In this document: positions 25,994 to 34,676 of the stretch, piece after piece
How the letters are laid out: every line of letters begins with the position of its first letter
Numbering within the stretch: position 1 is the stretch's first letter
NCBI RefSeq assembly: GCF_014874065.1
Contig: NZ_JADBEE010000002.1
Span: 496,001 to 560,000 of the forward strand
Direction of reading: 5' to 3'
Origin: Nesterenkonia halotolerans
GTDB lineage: Bacteria; Actinomycetota; Actinomycetes; Actinomycetales; Micrococcaceae
Length of the DNA: 64,000 nucleotides
Made by a program: the position numbers and the translations under genes
Notes under the pieces: generated by a model
What the model was told of the DNA's origin: nothing
The model's input: only the letters and a program-made list of their open reading frames with translations
Databases searched by the model: none

Positions 25994-28183
25994 ATGAAGA
26001 TGCTCGAGAACTTGCCAATTCCAGGGTTTGTCGCTGACCCCGAGTGGGGCAATCGCTGGAATATCGGCAATAACCAAGGTGTCATCGTCTATCTGGACTC
26101 CTCTGGCAACCTGGTTGTGAATAAAGACTCGAAGTTCACACTGCATACCGTGTTGAACGCGACTACGAGCGACCTGGAAAAACTCCCGAGGGGGAGGGGC
26201 GTCAGCGTGCTGTCAGGGTCCGCTTATACTGCATCTCTGAACGCGCACAGCCTTGACGGCGTCCGAGCGCAGCTTGCCATCCACGAATTCAACGTGACCG
26301 GGGCATTGGTCAATAGGACACTGGTTAGCAACCTGGACAGAGTGTTGTTTGTATCGACGTCCCAAACGACTCATCTGGCGGTTTCGGTCCGCACAGTGGG
26401 CCAAGGGTCAGTGACACTTCGAGGCCTAGAGTTCAATCCCGCCGTGACGAACAAGGCTGAGCCGGGCGTACACAAACACGGCAAAGTTGTGGAACCCGGG
26501 TACAAGTCCCGTCCCACTGCGAGAGATGCTCACGTTTGGCTGTTGCCGGTTCGTCAAGCACTTTACAACGACACGCCTCTGAGTGCCTTGATGAACAAGA
26601 AAGACGCGCTGGAAGCCTGTGCCGCTCTTCTCGAAGGGGGCCATTTCCTTGAAGTGAAAGAGATCGTACGGCGTCTAGATCTATACGGTGACCTCACAAC
26701 ATCACAACTTAGAAAAGTATTCTGGCATGCGCGCAGGACGGGGTACTTGCAGCATGCCGTGTCAACGCTGGATGAGATTGTTATAAAAAGTAGGAACAGT
26801 AAAGACGAAGTTGCACGCAATTTATTGCGAGAAGAGCTTGATTTTCAAAAGGACCCATGGAGTGTGCTCGATAAGCTCGACACTATAGATGCATACGACC
26901 CGAATGGTCCGGTATTACATATGGTCGGGAAGTCGCTCCCGGAGCGGCAAACCGGTTATACTCTCCGAACGAAGTACACTACTGAGGCATTGGCAAACGC
27001 GGGGATTAAGAGTGTTGTAGCGGTGCAAGGCGGTGGAAACTTTGATATAGATATTTTAGAAACTCAACGGCGAGAACACGCAGGAGTTTCGACAGTAATT
27101 TTTCCTGGGCTGCCTAAGAATAAGGCGCCCAGAGCTTCCTGGATGAAAGAAAATTCTAAGCACCTTTTCGACCTTGTGAAGCGAGAAAAGCCCAGCGTCA
27201 TCCATGCTCATTCCGATTTTGTGAACGGCGTGCTGGCTACATGCGTTGGAGAGGCTACCGGCGTTCCTGTCGTTTATGAGTCGCGTGGCTTCTGGGAAGA
27301 GACTTGGCTGTCGCGAATTGCCCGGGCCCAGAATTGGGAAAATACAGACCACATTATTCGAATGTACGGCGCGCCCGAGCTCTATAGTCTTCGTCGAGAC
27401 ACCGAGCGGCGAGTCCGAGAGCGTGCGGATCGAGTGATTACTTTGGCGAAGACCATGCAGGACTTTATTCTTTCTGAGAGTCCTGGCATGATCAAAAGCG
27501 ACAAAATTTCGCTTGCTAGGAATGCGGTAGATCCAAAAGAGTTTCCGGTAGAAATATCATCAAGAGGCCTCAAGAGCAATTTAGGTATAAGTTCAGAGTC
27601 TACTGTGATTGGGTATATTTCTTCTATTGTCGAGTACGAGGGAATAGAAACTCTAATAAACGCATTTTCAATGCTCTCACAAAAATCTCAAACGAGTTTA
27701 GTTATTGTCGGAGATGGCCCTCACCTCAATTCGCTCAGGCGCTATGTCGAGTCGAGGAACATAAAGGATGTTGTGTTCACGGGAAGGGTCCCGCATGAAG
27801 ACATCCTCTCCTACTACCACACGATTGATATTTTCGTGGTACCTCGTCGCCGAACGACCGTAACCGAACTAGTGACCCCGCTCAAGCCATTCGAAGCATT
27901 TTCGACTGGGAGGGCAGTGGTGATGTCGGATGTGGCAGCGTTGGCTGAAATTGCGGAAGACTCGGGTGGAGCGGCTCGCACTTTTCGTGCCGACGACGCT
28001 CAGTCGCTTAGATCTGTCTTGGAAGATCTCCTAGATGCGCCAGGAGAGAGGGCACGAATGGGAGAGCAAGGCGCGAAGTGGATCCGTTCGGAACGCTCGT
28101 GGGAATCGAATGTCGCAATCTATTCGAGTGTTTACGCGGCATTACGCAAGCCCTCCACCACAAGGGGGGCGAGCAAGTGGTAG
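25994..28183 (+). CDS. Glycosyltransferase, GT4 family, with N-terminal extension
   Basis: A 729-residue protein in visibly AT-richer DNA than its neighbours. The N-terminal about 300 residues are of unknown type (a beta-rich first 150 residues, then helices). Residues about 310-720 form a GT-B/GT4 transferase: PVVYESRGFWEETW, VITLAKTMQDFI, the phosphate-site segment RNAVDPKEFP, IGYISSIVEYEGIETLINAF, LVIVGDGPHLNSL, VVFTGRVPHEDILSYY and LVTPLKPFEAFSTGRAVVMS. It is expected to be cytoplasmic, adding a hexose to a lipid-linked polymer. The base composition suggests recent acquisition with the following GT61 gene, whose start overlaps its end by 7 bp. Confidence 0.87.
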   Translation: MKMLENLPIPGFVADPEWGNRWNIGNNQGVIVYLDSSGNLVVNKDSKFTLHTVLNATTSDLEKLPRGRGVSVLSGSAYTASLNAHSLDGVRAQLAIHEFNVTGALVNRTLVSNLDRVLFVSTSQTTHLAVSVRTVGQGSVTLRGLEFNPAVTNKAEPGVHKHGKVVEPGYKSRPTARDAHVWLLPVRQALYNDTPLSALMNKKDALEACAALLEGGHFLEVKEIVRRLDLYGDLTTSQLRKVFWHARRTGYLQHAVSTLDEIVIKSRNSKDEVARNLLREELDFQKDPWSVLDKLDTIDAYDPNGPVLHMVGKSLPERQTGYTLRTKYTTEALANAGIKSVVAVQGGGNFDIDILETQRREHAGVSTVIFPGLPKNKAPRASWMKENSKHLFDLVKREKPSVIHAHSDFVNGVLATCVGEATGVPVVYESRGFWEETWLSRIARAQNWENTDHIIRMYGAPELYSLRRDTERRVRERADRVITLAKTMQDFILSESPGMIKSDKISLARNAVDPKEFPVEISSRGLKSNLGISSESTVIGYISSIVEYEGIETLINAFSMLSQKSQTSLVIVGDGPHLNSLRRYVESRNIKDVVFTGRVPHEDILSYYHTIDIFVVPRRRTTVTELVTPLKPFEAFSTGRAVVMSDVAALAEIAEDSGGAARTFRADDAQSLRSVLEDLLDAPGERARMGEQGAKWIRSERSWESNVAIYSSVYAALRKPSTTRGASKW

Positions 28184-29877
28184 GTACAACCATCCCCAGC
28201 TCTACTGGGCATGAGTTCATACTGGACGAGACGTGGGCTGTATTGCGAGTGATACTGGCTGACACAAGTGGCCTCGGTTCCAACGAGATCCGAGTTCAGA
28301 TTAGGGATAAAAAATCGGGTGACCTGCTAGACGACCGAACCGTTGTGACGCCCAGTCGTTTGGCGATTGACCTGGGCGCCTGGGTAGGTAATGACCAGCT
28401 AGTTGTTCGGCTACTCGAGCAGAAAAGCGAAGGGGTCTGGAAGCATACTTCTGGATCAATTAGTCTGAATCGGCTAGGTTCGTTACAGACCTTCAATGTG
28501 AGACCTTCAGACTGGGGAGTGCAACAGTCATGCTACGTGAACTTTCGGAATCCGAATCCGAAGGAGGATTTCACTAGTGTGCTCGTTGAGAGGGACAGGG
28601 ACCTCACTGTTTACTACGACCAGCAGCGTGCTGATTCACTGTGGGCTACCTTCTTTGAGGCGCTACCGGGTGGAAAGCGTGGGATTAAGTTGGGGCCCTC
28701 AGTAAAGATCGCGGCATTAGAGCTACGTGGCGAGACTCCGGTGGAGGTGTTCCATCGGTCTTCTAATCTACGAGGAAGCATACGGAAGAATGTAACAATC
28801 TCGCCGCTACTCGCGGTGTCTGTCTCAGGACAGCGGATTTCTGGAAGTGGCTATATCGGAGCTTGGGAACGTGAGGCTCCTATTCCTGAGGCCATGGAAT
28901 TTTCCATGGGGAGACCTAACTACTTTTTTAGAGAGAAGCCTGTTCCTGGAACAGAGTCCCCGCACGATCGAGTCATCTACATGGGTTTCCCTCACAGTTC
29001 CTGGGGACACTTCATAACGGAAGGTCTTGCTCGTTGCTGGTATGCACTCGAGAATCCTGACATTCCAGTCGTGTGGTGTGGCAAGTCGTTCAAGCCATGG
29101 CATCGGGAAGTCCTGGAGATTATCGGACTAGCTAATCCCGAGATCATTTTGAACCAGCCCACCTTTTTCAAAGAAGTCATTTTCCCTTACCCTGGATTGT
29201 CAATCGGAGATTATTGTATTCCGGAGTACTTGGGTATTTTAGGTTCTTTTCCTCAGAGCGATATGATTGAAGGAAAGAAAGTGTTTCTTTCTCGTTCTGG
29301 TGTTGTAGACGGTGGGGATGAGGTGCTCTCTGTGGGGGGTGACTCTAGGTTGGACGCAATAGCTACTGCGCATGGTTTTGAAGTTATTCGTCCACAAGAG
29401 CTTTCCGTCCGTGAGCAACTGCACGAGCTGTCTTCCGCGGAGCATGTTCTGTCTATAGAGGGTTCCGCACTTCACACGCCGATCTTGCTGAGTGGTACGC
29501 CCAAAACTCGTTTTTGGGCGCTGGCAAGGCATAGGGGTGGTGCCGGGATTTATGACCACATCAAGACTTCCAAAGGCCTTAAATATGAAACCCTGAACAT
29601 GCTCAACGGTAAGACTCGAGGTTTTCGCGAGAAGATCGATTTTAATGTGGACCTGTTTGAGGAGCTAATGATTTCCACAAAGGGTTTCACGCAGAATTTG
29701 GAGTTTGCTGAGTCGCACAGACTTGATCCTTCGACCCCACAGACGTCTTTCGAGAATCAGATCGTCAATTGCCAGGTTCGTAGTAGCGGTCACAGGGCTC
29801 GAGAGATTAGAGCACACGTTGGGGCTTTAGAAGGAGATCGAAATGCGGTTCTAACGAATTTGGCGACTACACTTTAA
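28177..29877 (+). CDS. Glycosyltransferase family 61-like protein
   Basis: A 566-residue protein. The C-terminal half matches the GT61/DUF563 pattern: WGHFITEGLARCWYALEN, KVFLSRSG, EVIRPQELSVREQLHELSSA and the hallmark LSIEGSALHTPIL. The N-terminal about 250 residues are unassigned, probably beta-rich. The GTG at 28177 is chosen because AGGGGGG lies 7 nt upstream and it gives a 7-bp overlap with the GT4 gene; the frame is open to 28078 but the longer N-terminus is only the shifted reading of the preceding gene. It lies in the same AT-richer segment. The sugar donor is unknown. Confidence 0.82.
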   Translation: MVGTTIPSSTGHEFILDETWAVLRVILADTSGLGSNEIRVQIRDKKSGDLLDDRTVVTPSRLAIDLGAWVGNDQLVVRLLEQKSEGVWKHTSGSISLNRLGSLQTFNVRPSDWGVQQSCYVNFRNPNPKEDFTSVLVERDRDLTVYYDQQRADSLWATFFEALPGGKRGIKLGPSVKIAALELRGETPVEVFHRSSNLRGSIRKNVTISPLLAVSVSGQRISGSGYIGAWEREAPIPEAMEFSMGRPNYFFREKPVPGTESPHDRVIYMGFPHSSWGHFITEGLARCWYALENPDIPVVWCGKSFKPWHREVLEIIGLANPEIILNQPTFFKEVIFPYPGLSIGDYCIPEYLGILGSFPQSDMIEGKKVFLSRSGVVDGGDEVLSVGGDSRLDAIATAHGFEVIRPQELSVREQLHELSSAEHVLSIEGSALHTPILLSGTPKTRFWALARHRGGAGIYDHIKTSKGLKYETLNMLNGKTRGFREKIDFNVDLFEELMISTKGFTQNLEFAESHRLDPSTPQTSFENQIVNCQVRSSGHRAREIRAHVGALEGDRNAVLTNLATTL

Positions 29878-29961
29878 GTGTGTTATATTTTTGATGCCAC
29901 TTCCCTATTTCACTATTATTTGATAGACGGTAGTTTTTAATGCGATTTCGTATGTGTAAGA

Positions 29962-31218
29962 ATGACTGGGAGAAGTCTAGTTTTGATTGAGAAGACAGGT
30001 ATCGTTGGGGTAATCGGGCTCGGCTACATCGGACTGCCCACCGCGGCCATCCTGGCAGATCACGGCGTGAGAACGATCGGCATGGACGTCTCCGAACGCA
30101 ACGTCGCCGCGGTGAACAACGGCGAGGTCCCCTTCGTGGAACCCGGACTGCGCGAAGTCCTCGAACGCGCCGTGAACAGCGGCACCCTCACCGCGACCAC
30201 GCAGACCCCCACCGCCGACGCCTACATCGTCGCGGTCCCCACCCCCTTCACCGACACCCACTCGGCAGATCTGAGCTACATCGAGGCCGCCGCCGACGGG
30301 ATCGCCACGAAGCTCACCGGTGGGGAGCTGATCATCCTGGAATCCACCTCCCCTCCCGGGGCCACCGAACACATGGCAGCCCGCATCCTCAGCGCACGCC
30401 CGGACCTCACCGCCGAGGACATCCTGGTCGCGCACTGCCCCGAACGGGTGCTCCCGGGCAAGATCATGGACGAGATGATCACCAACGACCGGATCATCGG
30501 CGGACTCACCCGGCGCGCCGCCGAGGCGGCCCGTGACCTTTATTCGGCGTTCTGCACCGGGGAGTTTCTGCTCACCGACGCGCGGACCGCGGAGATGGCG
30601 AAACTCACCGAGAACAGCTTCCGCGATGTCAACATCGCCTTCGCCAATGAGCTCTCCGTGATCAGCCACAAGCTGGGCATCGACGTGTGGGAGCTCATCG
30701 AGCTGGCCAATCACCACCCGCGGGTGAACATCCTGCAGCCAGGTCCCGGTGTGGGTGGGCACTGCATCGCAGTGGATCCCTGGTTCATCGTCGACGCCGC
30801 ACCGGAGCAGGCCAACCTGATCCGCACCGCCCGGCAGACCAATGATGCCAAGCCCGAATGGGTCCTGGGCCGGATCGAACAGGCCCTCGAGGCCGCCGGG
30901 GAGAACCCGACGGTGGCGCTGCTGGGCCTGGCGTTCAAGGCCAACATCGATGACCTGCGTGAGTCGCCCTCGCTGCGCATCGCGGAGAAGCTCGCCCAGC
31001 GCGCTCCGGGTGCGGAGATCCTCGCGGTGGAGCCCCACGTCGAAGAGCTCCCCCGCGCCCTGCAAGGCTTCAGCAACGTCGCCCTGACCAGTCTGGACGC
31101 GGCCTTGGCCCAGGCAGATGTGGTGGTGCTGCTGGTAGACCATGACGACTTCAAGCGCGTGGCTCCTGAAGTGTTGGCCGGAAAGACGGTGATCGACACA
31201 CGCGGCACGTGGCGGTGA
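29962..31218 (+). CDS. wecC: UDP-N-acetyl-D-mannosamine dehydrogenase-type UDP-sugar dehydrogenase
   Basis: A 418-residue NAD+-dependent UDP-sugar dehydrogenase. It has GVIGLGYIGLPTAAILADHG, the VPTPFTDTHSADLSYI loop, ESTSPPGATEHM, AHCPERVLPGKIMDE, the Lys/Asn segment KLTENSFRDVNIAFANEL and the catalytic cysteine in GPGVGGHCIAVDPWF (about residue 270). This pattern matches WecC/Cap5O, which makes UDP-ManNAcA, rather than UDP-glucose dehydrogenase. No WecB epimerase is in the window. The first 30-40 nt are AT-rich, then composition becomes abruptly GC-rich, marking the right edge of the AT-richer island. A TTG at 29983 is an alternative start. Confidence 0.87.
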   Translation: MTGRSLVLIEKTGIVGVIGLGYIGLPTAAILADHGVRTIGMDVSERNVAAVNNGEVPFVEPGLREVLERAVNSGTLTATTQTPTADAYIVAVPTPFTDTHSADLSYIEAAADGIATKLTGGELIILESTSPPGATEHMAARILSARPDLTAEDILVAHCPERVLPGKIMDEMITNDRIIGGLTRRAAEAARDLYSAFCTGEFLLTDARTAEMAKLTENSFRDVNIAFANELSVISHKLGIDVWELIELANHHPRVNILQPGPGVGGHCIAVDPWFIVDAAPEQANLIRTARQTNDAKPEWVLGRIEQALEAAGENPTVALLGLAFKANIDDLRESPSLRIAEKLAQRAPGAEILAVEPHVEELPRALQGFSNVALTSLDAALAQADVVVLLVDHDDFKRVAPEVLAGKTVIDTRGTWR

Positions 31219-31234
31219 GCGAAGACTCTTTGGT

Positions 31235-32248
31235 TCAGAGGCGAGCTAACGCCTTGCTGCTTTCCAAGAAGGTCTTCCTCATCTTGTCGTAGCTTTGCGG
31301 ATGCTCGTTTGCGGAGACACGTAGGCATCCCCTCAGTGTCTTGTCGACGAGTGAGTCGTTGACTTCCTTGACTCTTCGGGCAATGCGCATGCTCTCGTAG
31401 GCGTTGTCGTGCACTGCCCGCAGCTCTTTAAAGTGAGCGAGGTTCTCGTCAGCGTCGCGGGCAGCCAACTTGAAGATTTGGAAACTCAACGTCGAGGTGC
31501 GTCGCGCATCGGGACGCTTTTCCGCGAGCAGCTGGAGTAGCGTGAAGAGCCTAAGCGACAAGGCGCCGTTGTAAGCAAGGTTGTAGTAGGACTCGAAAGA
31601 GTGCTCCTTGAGCAGTCCCCTGAGCGTTTGCAGTTTTCGAAGAAACTCATCTGAGTTGCCGCGCGCAAGATGGACATGGTAAAGCGCGCAGAGAACTGAG
31701 ATATGAAGATGTTCACGGTTGTTCCTGGTACTACGCTCGAGTTTCACGTTAGGTATTACGGAGAGAGAAGTCACAAGCATATTCTCTGCATCTGCCAAGT
31801 ATGAATCATCTAGGATCTCGATGGCCTTGTACGCTGCCGCCACCGCCGCAGAAATTCGGTAACCCTCTTCGCCGGTGAAGTGATTGAATATCTGGCTGGC
31901 GACAAAGTAGTCGACATAGCGATCCCCGCTTCGATCTCGGTGAGATTTGAATTGAGCCTCGAACTCTTGATCTGTTGAGGGGAAGAGGTTCTGGGCCTCG
32001 AAGAGAACTTGGTCCCCACTCGACCGCGACACGCGCAAGCTTCTAATGGGATGTACCTGCGTCGCAATGCCTAGGTGCACTGTGTTGTTCACTGCGTTCG
32101 TGGTGACCTCGTGGGCGACGTCCCTGGCGTCTGTGACTGTCACGTAGACGAGATCCTCACTGTGAAGACTCTCGACCACGCCGGGGTTGAATTCGATACG
32201 ACCGTTCCTAAGATCGCAGACTTTTACACCGCTTGATTGAATGCTCAT
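31235..32248 (-). CDS. Hypothetical protein, mostly helical, in the glycopolymer locus
   Basis: A 337-residue protein that I do not recognise. The first about 85 residues look beta-rich (VKVCDLRNGRIEFNPGVV, VYVTVTDARD). The remainder is helical with TPR-like spacing (ISAAVAAAYKAIEILDDSYL, LHISVLCALYHVHLARGN, LFTLLQLLAEKRPDAR). No signal peptide or membrane segment is visible. It is encoded against the direction of its neighbours, in DNA less GC-rich than average, 16 bp past the WecC stop and divergent from the aldolase operon. AGGAAG precedes the ATG by a good distance. A regulatory or scaffold role is possible but unsupported. Confidence 0.7.
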   Translation of the reverse strand: MSIQSSGVKVCDLRNGRIEFNPGVVESLHSEDLVYVTVTDARDVAHEVTTNAVNNTVHLGIATQVHPIRSLRVSRSSGDQVLFEAQNLFPSTDQEFEAQFKSHRDRSGDRYVDYFVASQIFNHFTGEEGYRISAAVAAAYKAIEILDDSYLADAENMLVTSLSVIPNVKLERSTRNNREHLHISVLCALYHVHLARGNSDEFLRKLQTLRGLLKEHSFESYYNLAYNGALSLRLFTLLQLLAEKRPDARRTSTLSFQIFKLAARDADENLAHFKELRAVHDNAYESMRIARRVKEVNDSLVDKTLRGCLRVSANEHPQSYDKMRKTFLESSKALARL

Positions 32249-32379
32249 ACGTCTTCCTATTTGCCGGAGATTCGCCTCGTTAACACTCTACAGGCGGACG
32301 CGAACTGACCGTGGAGTAGTCACCGTGCTAGGTTCTGTACGGATCCTTGACGTTGATGAGTGGGTTGGAGATTGCCAAA

Positions 32380-33987
32380 ATGTTCCTCGACTGTACTTTC
32401 AGAGATGGTGGCTACTACAACTTCTGGGACTTCTCCCGGGAGCTCATCCTTGACTACCTGAGCGCACTGCCAGCTGCAGGCGTGGATGTGTTGGAACTTG
32501 GATTCCGAACGCTCAAGGACTCTGGTTATCAAGGGCCCTGCGCGTTTACCACCGACGACTTCCTCCGCGGATTGCCCCTGCCTGACTCCATCATGATCGG
32601 CGTCATGGTTAACGGAGGCGAGCTGACCGGCAAAACTATGCCCCAGGTCGAAGCGCTGGAACGGCTCTTCCCCGTATCTGCCGCAGACTCTCCGGTGGAG
32701 CTCGTTCGTGTGGCTTGCCACGTCCACGAGTTTGAAGCCGCCGTCCCCGCCACGAACTGGCTGAAGGACCGTGGCTATAAGGTCGGTTTCAACCTCATGC
32801 AGGTCGCTGACCGCAGCGAAGAGGACATCAAACGTCTCGCACGCACCGCCGCCCAGCACCCACTCGACGTCCTCTACTTCGCCGACAGCTTCGGTGGCAT
32901 GTCCCCAGATCAGGCCGCTCAGATCATTCAGTGGATTCGCACCGAGTGGTCCGGTCCCATGGGTATCCACACCCACGACAATATGGGGCTGGCCCTGTCC
33001 AACTCGCTGCGAGCAATGGACGAGGGCGTCGAGTGGATAGATTCGACGGTTACCGGCATGGGCCGCGGCCCGGGCAATGCCCGCACCGAAGAGCTGGCCA
33101 TCGAAATGGCCGCCCGCCGCGACAAGTCGGCCAACTTCGTGCCGCTGATGAACCTGCTGCGCAAGCACTTCAAGCCGATGCAGGCCCACTACGGCTGGGG
33201 AACCAACCCCTTCTACTATCTGGCCGGGAAGTACAGCATCCACCCGACCTACATCCAGTTCATGCTCAATGATGCCCGGTACGACGAGGAAGATGTCCTC
33301 TCCGTGATCGAGCACCTTCGCGTTGAAGGTGGAGCCAAGTTCGATGTCCAGACCATGGATGCCGCTCGACAGTTCTACGGCGAGGAGGCGCAGGGCAGCT
33401 GGAGCCCGCAGAGTCTCTTCAAGGATCGCGACGTCCTGCTGCTCGGAACAGGCCCCGGCGTCGCGGACCACCAGCTTGCGCTCGAGTCCTTCATCAAGGA
33501 GCACAAGCCGCTCGTCGTCGCGCTCAACACGCAGACCTCAGTGTCCTCAGATCTGATCGATGTCCGGGTGGCGTCGCACCCCATCCGGCTGCTGGCCGAC
33601 GCCGAGCAGCATGTGCGGCTGCCGCAACCGCTCATTGCGCCGTATTCGATGTTGCCTCGCGATGCCAAGGACGCGTTGGGGGAGAAAGAAGTTTTGGACT
33701 TTGGACTCCGCGTCCAATCCGACACTTTCAGCTTCGGTGACACGCACTGCGTCGCGCCGACGTCGCTGGTGATGGCCTATGCGTTCGCCGTGATCGCGAG
33801 CGGCAAAGCGAAGGGCCTCTATCTCGCCGGATTCGACGGATACCCTGGGGAGGATGCCCGCAACGAGGAGATGAACCACGTGGTGCGCCGGTACACCGAG
33901 GAGGGAGGCGCTGTGCAGCTCACCTCGATCACCCCGACCAAGTATGACGTGGACGTCCAGAAGAGCGTCTACGGGATGATTTCATGA
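32380..33987 (+). CDS. DRE-TIM aldolase fused to a C-terminal DUF115-like domain
   Basis: A 535-residue protein. Residues 1-about 270 are a DRE-TIM/HMGL-like aldolase: the metal and base motif MFLDCTFRDGGYYNFWDF, LELGFRTLKDSGY, YFADSFGGMSPDQ, the His pair in GIHTHDNMGLAL and TVTGMGRGPGNARTEEL. Residues about 345-535 open with DVLLLGTGPGVADHQLALES and contain DTHCVAPTSLVMAYAFAVIA and LYLAGFDGYPGEDARNEEM, resembling the N-terminal domain of the NeuB fusion at 15667. Aldolases of this kind can condense pyruvate with an aldehyde, so a 3-deoxy-2-ulosonic acid is a reasonable product (inference). The ATG at 32380 has GGAG 9 nt upstream. Its stop overlaps the cytidylyltransferase (ATGA). Confidence 0.82.
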   Translation: MFLDCTFRDGGYYNFWDFSRELILDYLSALPAAGVDVLELGFRTLKDSGYQGPCAFTTDDFLRGLPLPDSIMIGVMVNGGELTGKTMPQVEALERLFPVSAADSPVELVRVACHVHEFEAAVPATNWLKDRGYKVGFNLMQVADRSEEDIKRLARTAAQHPLDVLYFADSFGGMSPDQAAQIIQWIRTEWSGPMGIHTHDNMGLALSNSLRAMDEGVEWIDSTVTGMGRGPGNARTEELAIEMAARRDKSANFVPLMNLLRKHFKPMQAHYGWGTNPFYYLAGKYSIHPTYIQFMLNDARYDEEDVLSVIEHLRVEGGAKFDVQTMDAARQFYGEEAQGSWSPQSLFKDRDVLLLGTGPGVADHQLALESFIKEHKPLVVALNTQTSVSSDLIDVRVASHPIRLLADAEQHVRLPQPLIAPYSMLPRDAKDALGEKEVLDFGLRVQSDTFSFGDTHCVAPTSLVMAYAFAVIASGKAKGLYLAGFDGYPGEDARNEEMNHVVRRYTEEGGAVQLTSITPTKYDVDVQKSVYGMIS

Positions 33988-34676
33988 GCGAGCGCGTCAC
34001 TGCGTTTCTCCCTTGCCGGGCCGGCAGCCAGCGGGTTCCGCGAAAGAACATCAAACCCTTCGCCGATGTGCAGCATGGGCTGATCGAGATCAAGCTCAAG
34101 CAGCTCTTCGCCAGCGAGGGTGTGGACGAGGTGGTTCTCTCCACCAACGACGAAGAGATCCTCGCTTACGCAGCCACTCTGGATGATCCCAAGCTCAGGG
34201 TGCACCGCCGTGCTGAAAAGCTCTCCTCCAGCGAGACCAGCACCGATCAGCTGGTGGCCCACGCCCTGGAGCTCATCGGGAAGGGTCATATTCTCTGGAC
34301 GCACGTCACCAGCCCGTTCATCAGTGCGGCGCAGTACGACATGATCATCGCGGCATATCAGGACCAACTCATCGCTGGATACGACTCTTTGATGACCACC
34401 ACAGAGATCCATGGCTTCCTCTGGCAGCACGAGCGTCCCATGAACTACGACAGAACCGTGGAGAAGTGGCCACGCACCCAGACACTGGAACCCGTCCACG
34501 AGGTCAACAGCGGAGTGTTCTTGGCGCCTGCCGAGGTGTACCGGGACCTGGACGACCGCATCGGGGAGCGCCCCTACCTGTACCCCCTGGACAAGCTGGT
34601 CAGCCACGACATTGACTGGAACGAAGACTTCATTGTGGGGGAGACGCTCCTGCAGAAGGGCCTTGTGCAGCTGTGA
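33984..34676 (+). CDS. Acylneuraminate cytidylyltransferase-type enzyme (CMP-ulosonate synthetase)
   Basis: A 230-residue nucleotidyltransferase. The N-terminal loop FLPCRAGSQRVPRKNIKPFA corresponds to the CTP-binding motif of NeuA/KdsB enzymes, followed by DEVVLSTNDEEIL, LWTHVTSPFISAAQYD, VNSGVFLAP and a C-terminal HDIDWNEDF that supplies metal-site Asp residues. It would activate a 3-deoxy-ulosonic acid with CMP. It overlaps the aldolase (ATGA) and the HAD phosphatase (GTGA), so the three steps are translationally coupled. A second member of the family is at 41452-42198. The exact acid cannot be told from sequence. Confidence 0.87.
   Translation: MSERVTAFLPCRAGSQRVPRKNIKPFADVQHGLIEIKLKQLFASEGVDEVVLSTNDEEILAYAATLDDPKLRVHRRAEKLSSSETSTDQLVAHALELIGKGHILWTHVTSPFISAAQYDMIIAAYQDQLIAGYDSLMTTTEIHGFLWQHERPMNYDRTVEKWPRTQTLEPVHEVNSGVFLAPAEVYRDLDDRIGERPYLYPLDKLVSHDIDWNEDFIVGETLLQKGLVQL

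Noticed and set aside
29977-31143. 388-aa minus-strand frame
   Set aside because: Shadow of wecC, which has all the family motifs.
32320-33504. 394-aa minus-strand frame
   Set aside because: Shadow of the aldolase fusion, with no motif of its own.
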